In this document: piece after piece, positions 51,212-59,540 of the stretch
How the letters are laid out: each line of letters begins with the position of its first letter
How positions within the stretch are numbered: position 1 is the stretch's first letter
From: Bacteroidales bacterium UBA6445
GTDB taxonomy: Bacteria > Bacteroidota > Bacteroidia > Bacteroidales > UBA932
DNA: 64,000 bases
Assembly: GCA_002439585.1 (NCBI GenBank)
Contig: DJOF01000003.1
Span: 62,001-126,000 of the forward strand
Direction: 5' to 3'
Notes under the pieces: generated by a model
What the model was told of the DNA's origin: nothing
The model's input: the letters and a program-made list of their open reading frames with translations, nothing else
Database searches by the model: none
Position numbers and translations under genes: made by a program

Positions 51212-52612
51212 ATGAGAAATAGTTCCGTATTGTCGTTTATGGCTGCAGCCTTGCTCCTTGCATCGTGCGGAAGCAGTGCGACACGCAGTGCTGCCGGAGT
51301 AGATGTGCCGGCAGAAGTCAATGCAGCCGGTATTACATTCAATATGGTTGAAGTACCTGGGGGGACATTTGCCATGGGACAGACACCGACAGGCGTTAAA
51401 GTGACAGGTGCCTCCATACATCAGGTAGTGCTCAAAGGATTTTCAATCAGTCAGTTGCCTGTTACGGCGGAATTGTGGCAGGCAGTTGTGGGTGACAACC
51501 CTTCCACCGCGGATTCGCAGGCCGCTCCTGTGGATAGGGTATCATACGACGATTGCGTCAAGTTCGTTGCCAAACTCTCAAAGCTTACGGGCATTCCGTT
51601 TTCGCTTCCTACTGAGGCCCAGTGGGAATACGCCTTGAGAGAAGGACTGGTCAAAGTCAATCCCAATTACAGAGAATGGTGCGCAGACGCTTATGAGGAT
51701 TCTTACGGAGACTCCCTCATGATAGATCCTCAAGGTCCTAAGCCGTCCACTGACCTTAGGATAGTGCGTGATGCCAAGACAAGGGACGGACTTGCAAAAT
51801 ATACCAAGAATCCTGGAGTAAGTCTTAGGGTCGTTGCAAATACCGATACCCCGACTCCGGCTGATGTAATCGCTGCAATCATAGACAGGAAGACAGAGCG
51901 CGAGTCGAAAGACAGTGGCGAGACAGTAAAAGCCGGTAATGTCTCTTTCCGTATGATCGGTGTCAAAGGTGATTCCTTTGAGATGGGGGCGACTCCCGAG
52001 CAGGGCAATATGGCAGGAGAGGATGAGCACCCTGTCCACAAAGTCAAGGTGAGCGGATTCGAGATAGGTGAGACCGAAGTGACAGTAGGCTTGTGGCAGG
52101 AAGTCATGGGCGGTCTTCCTTACAGGAACAATGCCGAAGAGGCTGACAAACCAGTCGTGAACGTCTCATGGTATGACTGTCAGATGTTTATTCTCAAGCT
52201 CAATAAATTGACCGGACGGCATTTCCGTCTTCCGACCGAGGCTGAATGGGAATTTGCTGCAAGAGGTGGCAACCTTTCCAGGCATTATATGTTTGCAGGC
52301 AGTGAATATTGCAGTCTTGTTGCGGCTTATATAAAGAATGCATCTTCTGACGTAGTGAAAGTTAAGAGTTTCCAGCCCAATGAACTTGGCATTTATGATA
52401 TGTCAGGCAATGCCTGGGAATGGTGTCAGGACAATTTTGCCAAATATACTGCCGAAGATCAGGTTGACCCGTGTGCCATCCTTCCTGGGGAGACATTTGT
52501 GATGAGAGGTGGCAGTGCAGCATCTAAATGGGACGCCTGCAGAGTTGCCAACCGCTCCAAATTGCCTGGAAGCTCACTCAAGGCTACTTTCGGATTCAGA
52601 CTTGCATTGTGA
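51212..52612 (+). CDS. Lipoprotein with two tandem FGE/SUMF1-like domains
   Basis: 466 codons from ATG 51212; signal with lipobox (VLSFMAAALLLASCGSS). The first FGE-like domain (residues ~40-190; FNMVEVPGGTFAMGQTPTG, SLPTEAQWEYALREG) lacks the usual second half. The second (~240-466) is complete (SFEMGATPEQGNMAGEDEHP, RLPTEAEWEFAARGG, GIYDMSGNAWEWCQDNF, FVMRGGSAASKWDACRV, GFRLAL). Only one Cys stands in the active-site region, so oxidase activity is unlikely. The stop overlaps the start of lplA (TGATG), tying the two in translation. Confidence 0.87.
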   Translation: MRNSSVLSFMAAALLLASCGSSATRSAAGVDVPAEVNAAGITFNMVEVPGGTFAMGQTPTGVKVTGASIHQVVLKGFSISQLPVTAELWQAVVGDNPSTADSQAAPVDRVSYDDCVKFVAKLSKLTGIPFSLPTEAQWEYALREGLVKVNPNYREWCADAYEDSYGDSLMIDPQGPKPSTDLRIVRDAKTRDGLAKYTKNPGVSLRVVANTDTPTPADVIAAIIDRKTERESKDSGETVKAGNVSFRMIGVKGDSFEMGATPEQGNMAGEDEHPVHKVKVSGFEIGETEVTVGLWQEVMGGLPYRNNAEEADKPVVNVSWYDCQMFILKLNKLTGRHFRLPTEAEWEFAARGGNLSRHYMFAGSEYCSLVAAYIKNASSDVVKVKSFQPNELGIYDMSGNAWEWCQDNFAKYTAEDQVDPCAILPGETFVMRGGSAASKWDACRVANRSKLPGSSLKATFGFRLAL

Positions 52613-53646
52613 TGACAGCTTCGTATATTGCTTTGCCAGATAACGGAGAGACTCATAGGCTCGTATTCTACCTTGCAATGGAAGAATATGTGGCAGCCAA
52701 ACTCAAGACCCTTCTGCCCGGTGGAGAAGATGCATTTTTCATATGGCAAGTGCCTCCTACAGTGATCTTCGGAAGAAATCAGGTAATGCAGGCCGAGGTA
52801 AATGTCAGCTATTGCAGAGACAAAGGCATTAGGCTGTATCGACGCAAAAGCGGAGGGGGATGTGTGTACTCCGATTGGGGGAATATCATGTTGTCTTATA
52901 TTTCCTCGTCGACCGATGTGTCCGGGACTTTCGATAGGTATTTGTCGCATCTTGCCTCATCGCTTTCCAAAATAGGTATTCCGGCCTGCAGGTCAGGACG
53001 CAACGATATATTGGCAGACGGCAAGAAAGTGTCCGGAAATGCATTCTTCATGAAGCCGGATTCGAGTATAGTCCATGGCACCATGTTGTTTGATTCCGAT
53101 TTTACCGAGATGCAGAAAGCCATAACTCCATCCAAAGCCAAGATCGAGAGTAAGGGAGTTGCTTCTGTCCGTCAACATGTGACTAATCTAAGGCCGTATT
53201 TTGAGGCTGTTGGAAGTCCTCTTGCTGACATCTCTGCATTCCGACACTATCTTGCAGAGTCTTTCTGCTCTGACGGAAATGGAGGAATCAGACAAATTAC
53301 TCTTACGGAAGACGATATTGACGCAATCTCGGAGATTGAGGCCGGATATCTTGATCCTGACTTTCTTGAAGGGCGCAATCATGCTTATACTGCCGTGAGA
53401 AAAGGCAAGATACCGGATGTCGGAGAGATTGCCGTGGAGCTGTCGATAGACGAGGGCAAGATACAGGCATGCAGACTCTCCGGGGATTTCCTGTTCCTCA
53501 GAGACGGACTGGACAGTGAGCTTTCATCCTTGCTCAAAGGCCTTGAAGATGACCGGATTCAGGTTGAGAATGCACTCCATCAGGCGGATATTGGAAAATA
53601 TATAAGAGGCTTGACAGCCGATGCTTTGCTATCCATGATGTACTGA
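52612..53646 (+). CDS. lplA: Lipoate--protein ligase A family protein
   Basis: 344 codons from ATG 52612 (MTASYIALPDNGETHRLVFY); the frame extends upstream within the previous gene. Family motifs: YLAMEEYVAA, VIFGRNQVMQAEVNVSYCRD, YRRKSGGGCVYSDWGN (RR-x-x-GGG-x-V/VY loop), GRNDILADGKKVSGNAFF (catalytic Lys in GKKVSGNA) and HGTMLFDSDF. It attaches lipoate to the lysine of H protein and 2-oxoacid dehydrogenase E2 subunits. Its place 115 bp upstream of gcvT-H-P suggests it serves GcvH. Confidence 0.92.
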   Translation: MTASYIALPDNGETHRLVFYLAMEEYVAAKLKTLLPGGEDAFFIWQVPPTVIFGRNQVMQAEVNVSYCRDKGIRLYRRKSGGGCVYSDWGNIMLSYISSSTDVSGTFDRYLSHLASSLSKIGIPACRSGRNDILADGKKVSGNAFFMKPDSSIVHGTMLFDSDFTEMQKAITPSKAKIESKGVASVRQHVTNLRPYFEAVGSPLADISAFRHYLAESFCSDGNGGIRQITLTEDDIDAISEIEAGYLDPDFLEGRNHAYTAVRKGKIPDVGEIAVELSIDEGKIQACRLSGDFLFLRDGLDSELSSLLKGLEDDRIQVENALHQADIGKYIRGLTADALLSMMY

Positions 53647-53760
53647 TTGTCCTGCCTCAGACGCGCTCTGCAAGCCGATGAGACTGACGGGGAGCAAATC
53701 AATGACACAGGTAGTCAGCAGTCCGATGACACTGACAGACAATAAACTAATAACACTAAT
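53647..53760. other. Leader region of the gcv operon
   Basis: Contains an imperfect direct repeat, ccgatgagactgacgg (about 53675) and ccgatgacactgacag (about 53723). No glycine riboswitch or clear promoter was recognised. Confidence 0.35.
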
Positions 53761-54849
53761 ATGAAAACCACATGTCTTCATGACAGGCATCTGGCCATGG
53801 GGGCCAAGATGACACCGTTTGCGGGTTTTGACATGCCGCTCCAGTATTCTTCAATTATTGAAGAACACAAGGCTGTGCGTGAAAATGCCGGTATGTTCGA
53901 TGTTTCTCATATGGGAGAGATCTTAGTGACCGGAGTCGATGCTGAGAAATTCGTGAACTACGTTTTTACCAACGATATCCGGCAATGTCCTGTAGGAGGG
54001 GTGATGTACGGGATGCTCACCAATTCTTCTGGTGGGGTAGTCGATGATCTTTTGGTATATAGGCAAGAGCCGGGAGACAGCTTCTTCTTAGTTGTCAATG
54101 CTTCCAATACGGACAAAGACTTCGCCCATCTTGCCAAGGCCGCTGAGGGCTTCGACCTGACAGTAGCGAATGTGTCGGATGAATGGGCACAGCTTGCCGT
54201 GCAAGGCCCTAATGCGGAGAAGGTTGTATCAACAGTACTTGGCATTGATGCCTGCAAGGATCTGTCTTTCTATAATTTCGCTGAAGTCGACTGGCAAGGC
54301 CACAGGATAATCATAAGCCGCACGGGTTATACGGGTGAAGACGGGTTTGAACTATATGCTGATCCTCAGGTAATTGTGCAGATGTGGGATTTGCTGTGCA
54401 AGGCCGACGTCACACCTTGCGGTCTTGGGGCGAGAGATACACTCCGATTTGAGGCTGGGCTTCCACTGTACGGAGATGAGCTTGGTGACGATATCAGTCC
54501 TATTGAGGCCGGTCTCGGAATGTTTTGCAAGCTTGACAAAGATTTCATAGGCCGTGATGTCCTCGTGACCCAGAAGGCGGAAGGTACGGAGCGCAAGCTT
54601 GTTGGACTTGAGTTGCAAGATAGGGCAGTCGCAAGAGCGGGATATTCTGTTGAGGATGATCAGGGCAATGAGGTAGGTCGTGTTACAACAGGTTATCATT
54701 CAATCACATTGGGCAGAAGTCTGTGTATGGCCATGATTGATTCGGCCTTTGCGGCTCTCGGGACACCTGTCAGTATACGTATCCGCAAAAAGACATTTCC
54801 GGCATCGGTGGTAAGGAAAAGATTCTATCAGCCGAACTATAAGAAATAA
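53761..54849 (+). CDS. gcvT: Glycine cleavage system T protein (aminomethyltransferase)
   Basis: 362 codons. Transfers the methylene group from the aminomethyl-lipoyl H protein to tetrahydrofolate, releasing ammonia. Motifs: GAKMTPFAGFDMPLQYSSI, FDVSHMGEI, QLAVQGPNAEKVV, ISRTGYTGEDGFELY, CGLGARDTLRFEAGLPLYG (catalytic Asp in GARDTLR). Length matches the family. First gene of gcvT-gcvH-gcvPA-gcvPB-lpd, with 23 bp to gcvH. Confidence 0.96.
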   Translation: MKTTCLHDRHLAMGAKMTPFAGFDMPLQYSSIIEEHKAVRENAGMFDVSHMGEILVTGVDAEKFVNYVFTNDIRQCPVGGVMYGMLTNSSGGVVDDLLVYRQEPGDSFFLVVNASNTDKDFAHLAKAAEGFDLTVANVSDEWAQLAVQGPNAEKVVSTVLGIDACKDLSFYNFAEVDWQGHRIIISRTGYTGEDGFELYADPQVIVQMWDLLCKADVTPCGLGARDTLRFEAGLPLYGDELGDDISPIEAGLGMFCKLDKDFIGRDVLVTQKAEGTERKLVGLELQDRAVARAGYSVEDDQGNEVGRVTTGYHSITLGRSLCMAMIDSAFAALGTPVSIRIRKKTFPASVVRKRFYQPNYKK

Positions 54850-54872
54850 TACACTAAACTAATATCAAGATT

Positions 54873-55253
54873 ATGAGTAAAGTACTTGAAGGTCTCCTTT
54901 ACAGCGAGACGCACGAATGGGTAAAAGTCGAAGGAGATATAGCCGTCATAGGCATTACAGATTTCGCGCAAGCGGAGATGGGCAACATAACATATGTAGA
55001 TATGCCTTCTGAGGATGATGAGGTAAGTATGGACGAGGATTTCGGGGCATTGGAGAGTGTCAAGGCTTCCAGCGAGCTTGTCTCTCCTGTGAGCGGCACC
55101 GTCATCTCGGTCAACGAAGAGTTGGAGACCAACCCCGAACTCGTAAATACAGATCCGTACGGTGCTTGGATTATAAAGGTAAAGCTTAGCGATCCTGCAC
55201 AACTCAATACCCTGATGAAACCCGAAGAATACACAGCCCTTATAAGCAAGTAA
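54873..55253 (+). CDS. gcvH: Glycine cleavage system H protein
   Basis: 126 codons. Lipoyl carrier shuttling the aminomethyl group between P, T and L proteins. The lipoylation lysine is in DFGALESVKASSELVSP; the N-terminal SETHEWVKVEGDIAVIGIT is characteristic. The stop overlaps the start of gcvPA by one base. Confidence 0.97.
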   Translation: MSKVLEGLLYSETHEWVKVEGDIAVIGITDFAQAEMGNITYVDMPSEDDEVSMDEDFGALESVKASSELVSPVSGTVISVNEELETNPELVNTDPYGAWIIKVKLSDPAQLNTLMKPEEYTALISK

Positions 55254-56578
55254 TGTCTACATTTCCGTATTTTCCCCATACTCCGCAGAATATTGCGGAT
55301 ATGCTGGAGAAGGTCGGGGCAAAGGATATCGGTGAACTGTATGCCGATGTCCCGGAGCGCTTTATACGAAAGGAACCGTATGACTTGCCGGACGCAATGT
55401 CCGAGCAGGAAGTGCGTGATTTCTTCAGCTCCCTAGCCTCTTGCAATACTCCACTCAAAGTATTCGCTGGTGGAGGTGCATACGACCATTATTCTCCATC
55501 TGTCATACAGTATATAATATCACGATCTGAGTTCCTTACGGCCTATACTCCATATCAGCCTGAGATCTCACAAGGGACGCTTCGTTATATATTTGAGTTC
55601 CAGACTATGATCTGCCGTCTTACGGGCATGGATGTGTCCAATGCCTCTATGTATGACGGTCCTACTGCCGCAGCTGAGGCTATGCGTATGACGATGGCCT
55701 GTACAAAACGCAGGAGCAGGATTCTGGTCTCTTCGACATTGCTTCCGCAGGTAAGACAAGTGGTTGAGACTTATGCCGGATATTCTGGCATACAGGTGTC
55801 ATTCATAACAAGTAAGGACGGACAGACTTCATTGGATGTTCTTCGCGGAGAGCTTGCTTCCGGTGACGTAGCCGGAGTGCTCGTGCCGTCCGTCAACCGC
55901 TTTGGCATCATTGAAGATCTGACTGGGTTTGCAGATGCGATACATTCCGCTGGAGCCCTTGGCGTGATGTACTGTGACCCTTCTGCGCTTGCAGTATTGA
56001 AGGATCCTGGCAGTCTTGGCTTCGACATTGCTGTCGGTGACGGCCAGAGTCTCGGTCTGCCTTTGAATTTTGGTGGCCCTTATGTCGGTTTCATGGCTTG
56101 CAGACGGGAATATATGCGCAAACTTCCTGGACGCATAGTAGGCCGCACGGTGGATATGGAGGGCAGGCGTGCATATGTACTGACACTTCAGGCAAGGGAG
56201 CAGCATATAAAGCGCGAGAAGGCCACCAGCAATATTTGCTCCAATCAGAGTCTTATGGCTCTGTATGCTACTGTCTATCTGTCTCTTATGGGTTATGAGG
56301 GACTTCGCAGGGTAAATGCCCTTTCTTGTAGCGGAGCTCATTGGCTTCATGACAGGCTGATTGCTACAGGGAAATTCCGTCCAGTGTTTGACAGGCCTTT
56401 TCTTAAGGAATTTGTTCTTCAGTCGGAAAGACCGGCATTAGAGATTGCCAAGGCTTTGTCTGACAAGGGATTCCTTGCGGCTGTCCCTACTGAGGAAGGC
56501 TATTGCAGCTTCTGTGTTACGGAGAAAAGGACAAAGGAAGAAACCGGCCGTCTGGCCGACATTATCGCTGCCTTATGA
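55253..56578 (+). CDS. gcvPA: Glycine dehydrogenase (decarboxylating) subunit 1
   Basis: 441 codons. N-terminal half of the split P protein, aminotransferase-like fold without the PLP lysine. Seen: FPYFPHTPQNIADMLEKVG, YTPYQPEISQGTLRYIFEFQ, NASMYDGPTAAAEAMRM, LNFGGPYVGFMACRREYMRK, LTLQAREQHIKREKATSNIC. Overlaps gcvPB by four bases (ATGA), as expected of a two-subunit enzyme. Confidence 0.96.
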   Translation: MSTFPYFPHTPQNIADMLEKVGAKDIGELYADVPERFIRKEPYDLPDAMSEQEVRDFFSSLASCNTPLKVFAGGGAYDHYSPSVIQYIISRSEFLTAYTPYQPEISQGTLRYIFEFQTMICRLTGMDVSNASMYDGPTAAAEAMRMTMACTKRRSRILVSSTLLPQVRQVVETYAGYSGIQVSFITSKDGQTSLDVLRGELASGDVAGVLVPSVNRFGIIEDLTGFADAIHSAGALGVMYCDPSALAVLKDPGSLGFDIAVGDGQSLGLPLNFGGPYVGFMACRREYMRKLPGRIVGRTVDMEGRRAYVLTLQAREQHIKREKATSNICSNQSLMALYATVYLSLMGYEGLRRVNALSCSGAHWLHDRLIATGKFRPVFDRPFLKEFVLQSERPALEIAKALSDKGFLAAVPTEEGYCSFCVTEKRTKEETGRLADIIAAL

Positions 56579-58071
56579 AATATTACGACAAACTGATATT
56601 CGAGCTTTCATCCCCGGGTAGGAGCGGATTTTCGCTTCGTGCCGATGAATTCTCCAATGAAGGTAATTATGCTGGGATTTCAGAATGCATACCTGACAAT
56701 CTACTAAGAGGCTCTGCTCCGGACCTTCCGCAGGTGAGTGAACCGGATGTTGTGAGGCATTATACCAACTTATCCCAGATGAATTTCGGAGTGGATAGCG
56801 GTTTCTATCCACTTGGAAGCTGTACGATGAAATACAATCCTAAGATAGATGAGGAGGTAGCATCGTTTCCCGGATTTTCAGGGCTTCATCCTTTGCAGGG
56901 CGATGATACTGTCCAAGGTGCCTTGCAAGTGTATTATGATCTGGACAAGGCTCTTTGCAGCATTACCGGTATGGCCGGATTTACGTTCAATCCTTGTGCA
57001 GGAGCGCACGGTGAGCTGACGGGGCTTATGGTGATGAGGCGGTATCATCAGTTGAATGGTGAGCCCGGACGCAACCGTGTCATTATACCGGATAGTGCTC
57101 ATGGTACAAATCCTGCCAGTGCTGCTGTATGCGGATTGAAAGTAGACGTTGTCAAGTCAGGTGAAGACGGCCTTGTGGACGTAGAGTCTCTTCGTCCGCT
57201 TCTCGGACCGGACCTTGCTGGGATAATGCTTACCAACCCCAATACTCTCGGCCTTTTCGAGACTGCCATAGGTGAGATAGCAGAACTTGTCCACGGGAGT
57301 GGAGGCCTTCTGTATTATGATGGTGCCAATATGAATCCTCTTCTCGGAATGGTTCGTCCCGGTGACATGGGGTTCGATATACTGCATTTGAATCTCCATA
57401 AGACATTTGCAACTCCTCATGGTGGTGGCGGTCCCGGTGCCGGTCCTGTAGGTGTAGGGGAGAGGCTTCTTGACATTCTTCCGTTGCCGAGAGTGCGTAG
57501 AAGTGAAGAAGGTAGCTATTATGTTGACCATGAAAATGATAGTTCCACAGGCGAGAAATCATGTGGACGGGTCAGCGGATTCATGGGCAACTTCGCTGTG
57601 ATGCTTCGTGCCTATGCTTATATTCTTTCGCTCGGACATGAGCATCTTGCAGATGCGGGACGATTCGCAACCTTGTCAGCCAATTATATGAAAGAATGCC
57701 TGAAAGGACGCTATCGCCTGCCGATCGACAGAGTATGCAAGCATGAATTTGTCCTTGACGGTCTTATAGAGGGAGATGTAACCACCCTCGATGTGGCAAA
57801 GAGACTACTGGACTACGGCTTCCATGCTCCGACGATCTATTTCCCTCTGTTGTTCCACCAGTCGATAATGATAGAGCCTACCGAGACTGAGTCAAAGGAG
57901 AGTATGGATGCTTTCATAGAAGTGATGAAGAAGATTGCTGACGAGGCAGTCTCCGATCCGGCACTTCTAAAATCTGCGCCTCACAATACTCCTATCGGCC
58001 GCCCGGACGAGACTCTAGCAGCAAGACATCCTGAATTGACATATGACGATGAGTGCAATGGGAAAAGCTAA
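56575..58071 (+). CDS. gcvPB: Glycine dehydrogenase (decarboxylating) subunit 2
   Basis: 498 codons from ATG 56575 (MKYYDKLIFELSSPGRSGF); the longer frame from 56503 lies inside gcvPA. PLP-dependent subunit: decarboxylates glycine and loads the aminomethyl group on GcvH. The PLP lysine is in HLNLHKTFATPHGGGGPGAG; further motifs are LGSCTMKYNPKIDEE, DSAHGTNPASAA and FHAPTIYFPLLFHQSIMIEP. The 3' end overlaps lpd by up to 29 bp. Confidence 0.96.
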   Translation: MKYYDKLIFELSSPGRSGFSLRADEFSNEGNYAGISECIPDNLLRGSAPDLPQVSEPDVVRHYTNLSQMNFGVDSGFYPLGSCTMKYNPKIDEEVASFPGFSGLHPLQGDDTVQGALQVYYDLDKALCSITGMAGFTFNPCAGAHGELTGLMVMRRYHQLNGEPGRNRVIIPDSAHGTNPASAAVCGLKVDVVKSGEDGLVDVESLRPLLGPDLAGIMLTNPNTLGLFETAIGEIAELVHGSGGLLYYDGANMNPLLGMVRPGDMGFDILHLNLHKTFATPHGGGGPGAGPVGVGERLLDILPLPRVRRSEEGSYYVDHENDSSTGEKSCGRVSGFMGNFAVMLRAYAYILSLGHEHLADAGRFATLSANYMKECLKGRYRLPIDRVCKHEFVLDGLIEGDVTTLDVAKRLLDYGFHAPTIYFPLLFHQSIMIEPTETESKESMDAFIEVMKKIADEAVSDPALLKSAPHNTPIGRPDETLAARHPELTYDDECNGKS

Positions 58072-59500
58072 AATTGTCATAATAGGCGGAGGTCCAGGGG
58101 GTTATGAGACCGCAGCGGAGGCTTCTCGTCATGGCCTTGAGGTGGTTCTTGTCTCTGACTCTCCTCTTGGTGGCGTATGTCTTCACAGAGGTTGTATTCC
58201 TACTAAGTGCCTGTGCCGTAGTGCAGAGGTTTTGGATGATATCCGTGAAGCCAGCTCTTTCGGAATAGACTCTCCGCTTGCGAAGCCTGACATGAAGGCC
58301 ATTGTGGCTAGGAAGGACAGTATAGTCGCGTCCCTGCAGCAGGGCGTAGAGTTCTTGCTTGACAAGTCAGGTGTTGAGGTTGTTCGCGGAAAGGCTTCTT
58401 TCATAGATGCTCATACTGTATCTGTGAGGGAGAATCCAGAGGCACAGCCACGGGAGATCGAGGCCGATTATATAATTATCGCTACCGGTTCAGTCCCAGC
58501 GGCACTTCCTGTCGAGGGCTCAGAGCTTGAAGGAGTTGTGACTTCTGACCAATTGCTCTCAGTAGATGGGATTCCTGACAGACTCTGTGTCATAGGAGCC
58601 GGAGTCATCGGCCTAGAGATGGCATCGGTATTCCGTAGTTTCGGCTCGGAAGTTACAGTCGTTGAGTATGCAAGAGAAGTGCTGCCGAAGTTTGATATGG
58701 AGATCGCCAAGAGGCTGAGACAAAGACTTTCAATAAGAGGAATATCTTTCGAGTTGTCCTCTGCTGTATCGCGGATAGTCCGTAATGAGGACGGGCTTGA
58801 GGTGTATTGGGTGGGCAAGAAAGGTGAGAAATCATGCTTGGCTGATAAGGTGCTTATTGCCGTAGGCCGTAGGCCAAATCTCACCTCTCTCAACCTTTCG
58901 GACTTAGGCATAGACTATACTGCAAAGGGAATATGCACTGATTCCTACATGAGGACTAATGTCCCTTGTATTTTCGCTATTGGAGATATAAGGGGCGGTC
59001 TGATGCTTGCCCACTCTGCAGTGGCAGACGGAAGAGTCGCTCTCGCCTCTATAATGCGTGATATCGGAGACAGCCATGAGCTTGGTGAAGATGGTGAGCG
59101 TTCCGTAATTGGTGATCTCTCAGGCAGTCGAGAAGAGTATGACAAAGAGATACCATCTGCTGTATTTACCAATCCGGAAGCAGCTATGATAGGGCTCTCA
59201 GAGGAAGAATGTAAGGCTAAGTCATTGTCCTACAGGTGCTGCAAGGCTATGTACAGGGCAAACGGTAAGGCTATGGCTATGGGGAAGCCTGAGGGTATAT
59301 GCAAGATCATTGTCTCAAGCGACGAGAGTACATCCGGACTGATTCTTGGGGCTCATATCCTTGGAGCCCACGCTTCAGATCTTATACACGAGGTCGCCGT
59401 AGTGATGAATGCCGGTGCTACGATTGATACATTGCGTAGGACTGTTCATGCGCATCCAACGCTGTCAGAAATTGTACATGCTGCTGCAGAAGAATACTAG
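58043..59500 (+). CDS. lpdA: Dihydrolipoyl dehydrogenase (L protein)
   Basis: 485 codons; starts at 58043, 58049 or 58058 are possible, the last giving MGKAKIVIIGGGPGGYE. FAD-binding GGGPGGYETA, redox disulfide GGVCLHRGCIPTKCL, NAD-binding GAGVIGLEMASVFRSFGSEV, FAD motif IFAIGDIRGG and the C-terminal HAHPTLSEIVHAAAEE (catalytic His-Glu) are all present. It reoxidises the dihydrolipoyl group of GcvH with NAD+. As the last gene of the gcv operon, it is dedicated to that complex. Confidence 0.95.
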   Translation: MTMSAMGKAKIVIIGGGPGGYETAAEASRHGLEVVLVSDSPLGGVCLHRGCIPTKCLCRSAEVLDDIREASSFGIDSPLAKPDMKAIVARKDSIVASLQQGVEFLLDKSGVEVVRGKASFIDAHTVSVRENPEAQPREIEADYIIIATGSVPAALPVEGSELEGVVTSDQLLSVDGIPDRLCVIGAGVIGLEMASVFRSFGSEVTVVEYAREVLPKFDMEIAKRLRQRLSIRGISFELSSAVSRIVRNEDGLEVYWVGKKGEKSCLADKVLIAVGRRPNLTSLNLSDLGIDYTAKGICTDSYMRTNVPCIFAIGDIRGGLMLAHSAVADGRVALASIMRDIGDSHELGEDGERSVIGDLSGSREEYDKEIPSAVFTNPEAAMIGLSEEECKAKSLSYRCCKAMYRANGKAMAMGKPEGICKIIVSSDESTSGLILGAHILGAHASDLIHEVAVVMNAGATIDTLRRTVHAHPTLSEIVHAAAEEY

Positions 59501-59540
59501 GCAGACACATCTGCAGGGGGGGCTAAGCTTGGATATCCGT

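Noticed and set aside
53647..53760. Glycine riboswitch upstream of gcvT
   Set aside because: The stretch is short and I could not identify the conserved glycine aptamer elements.
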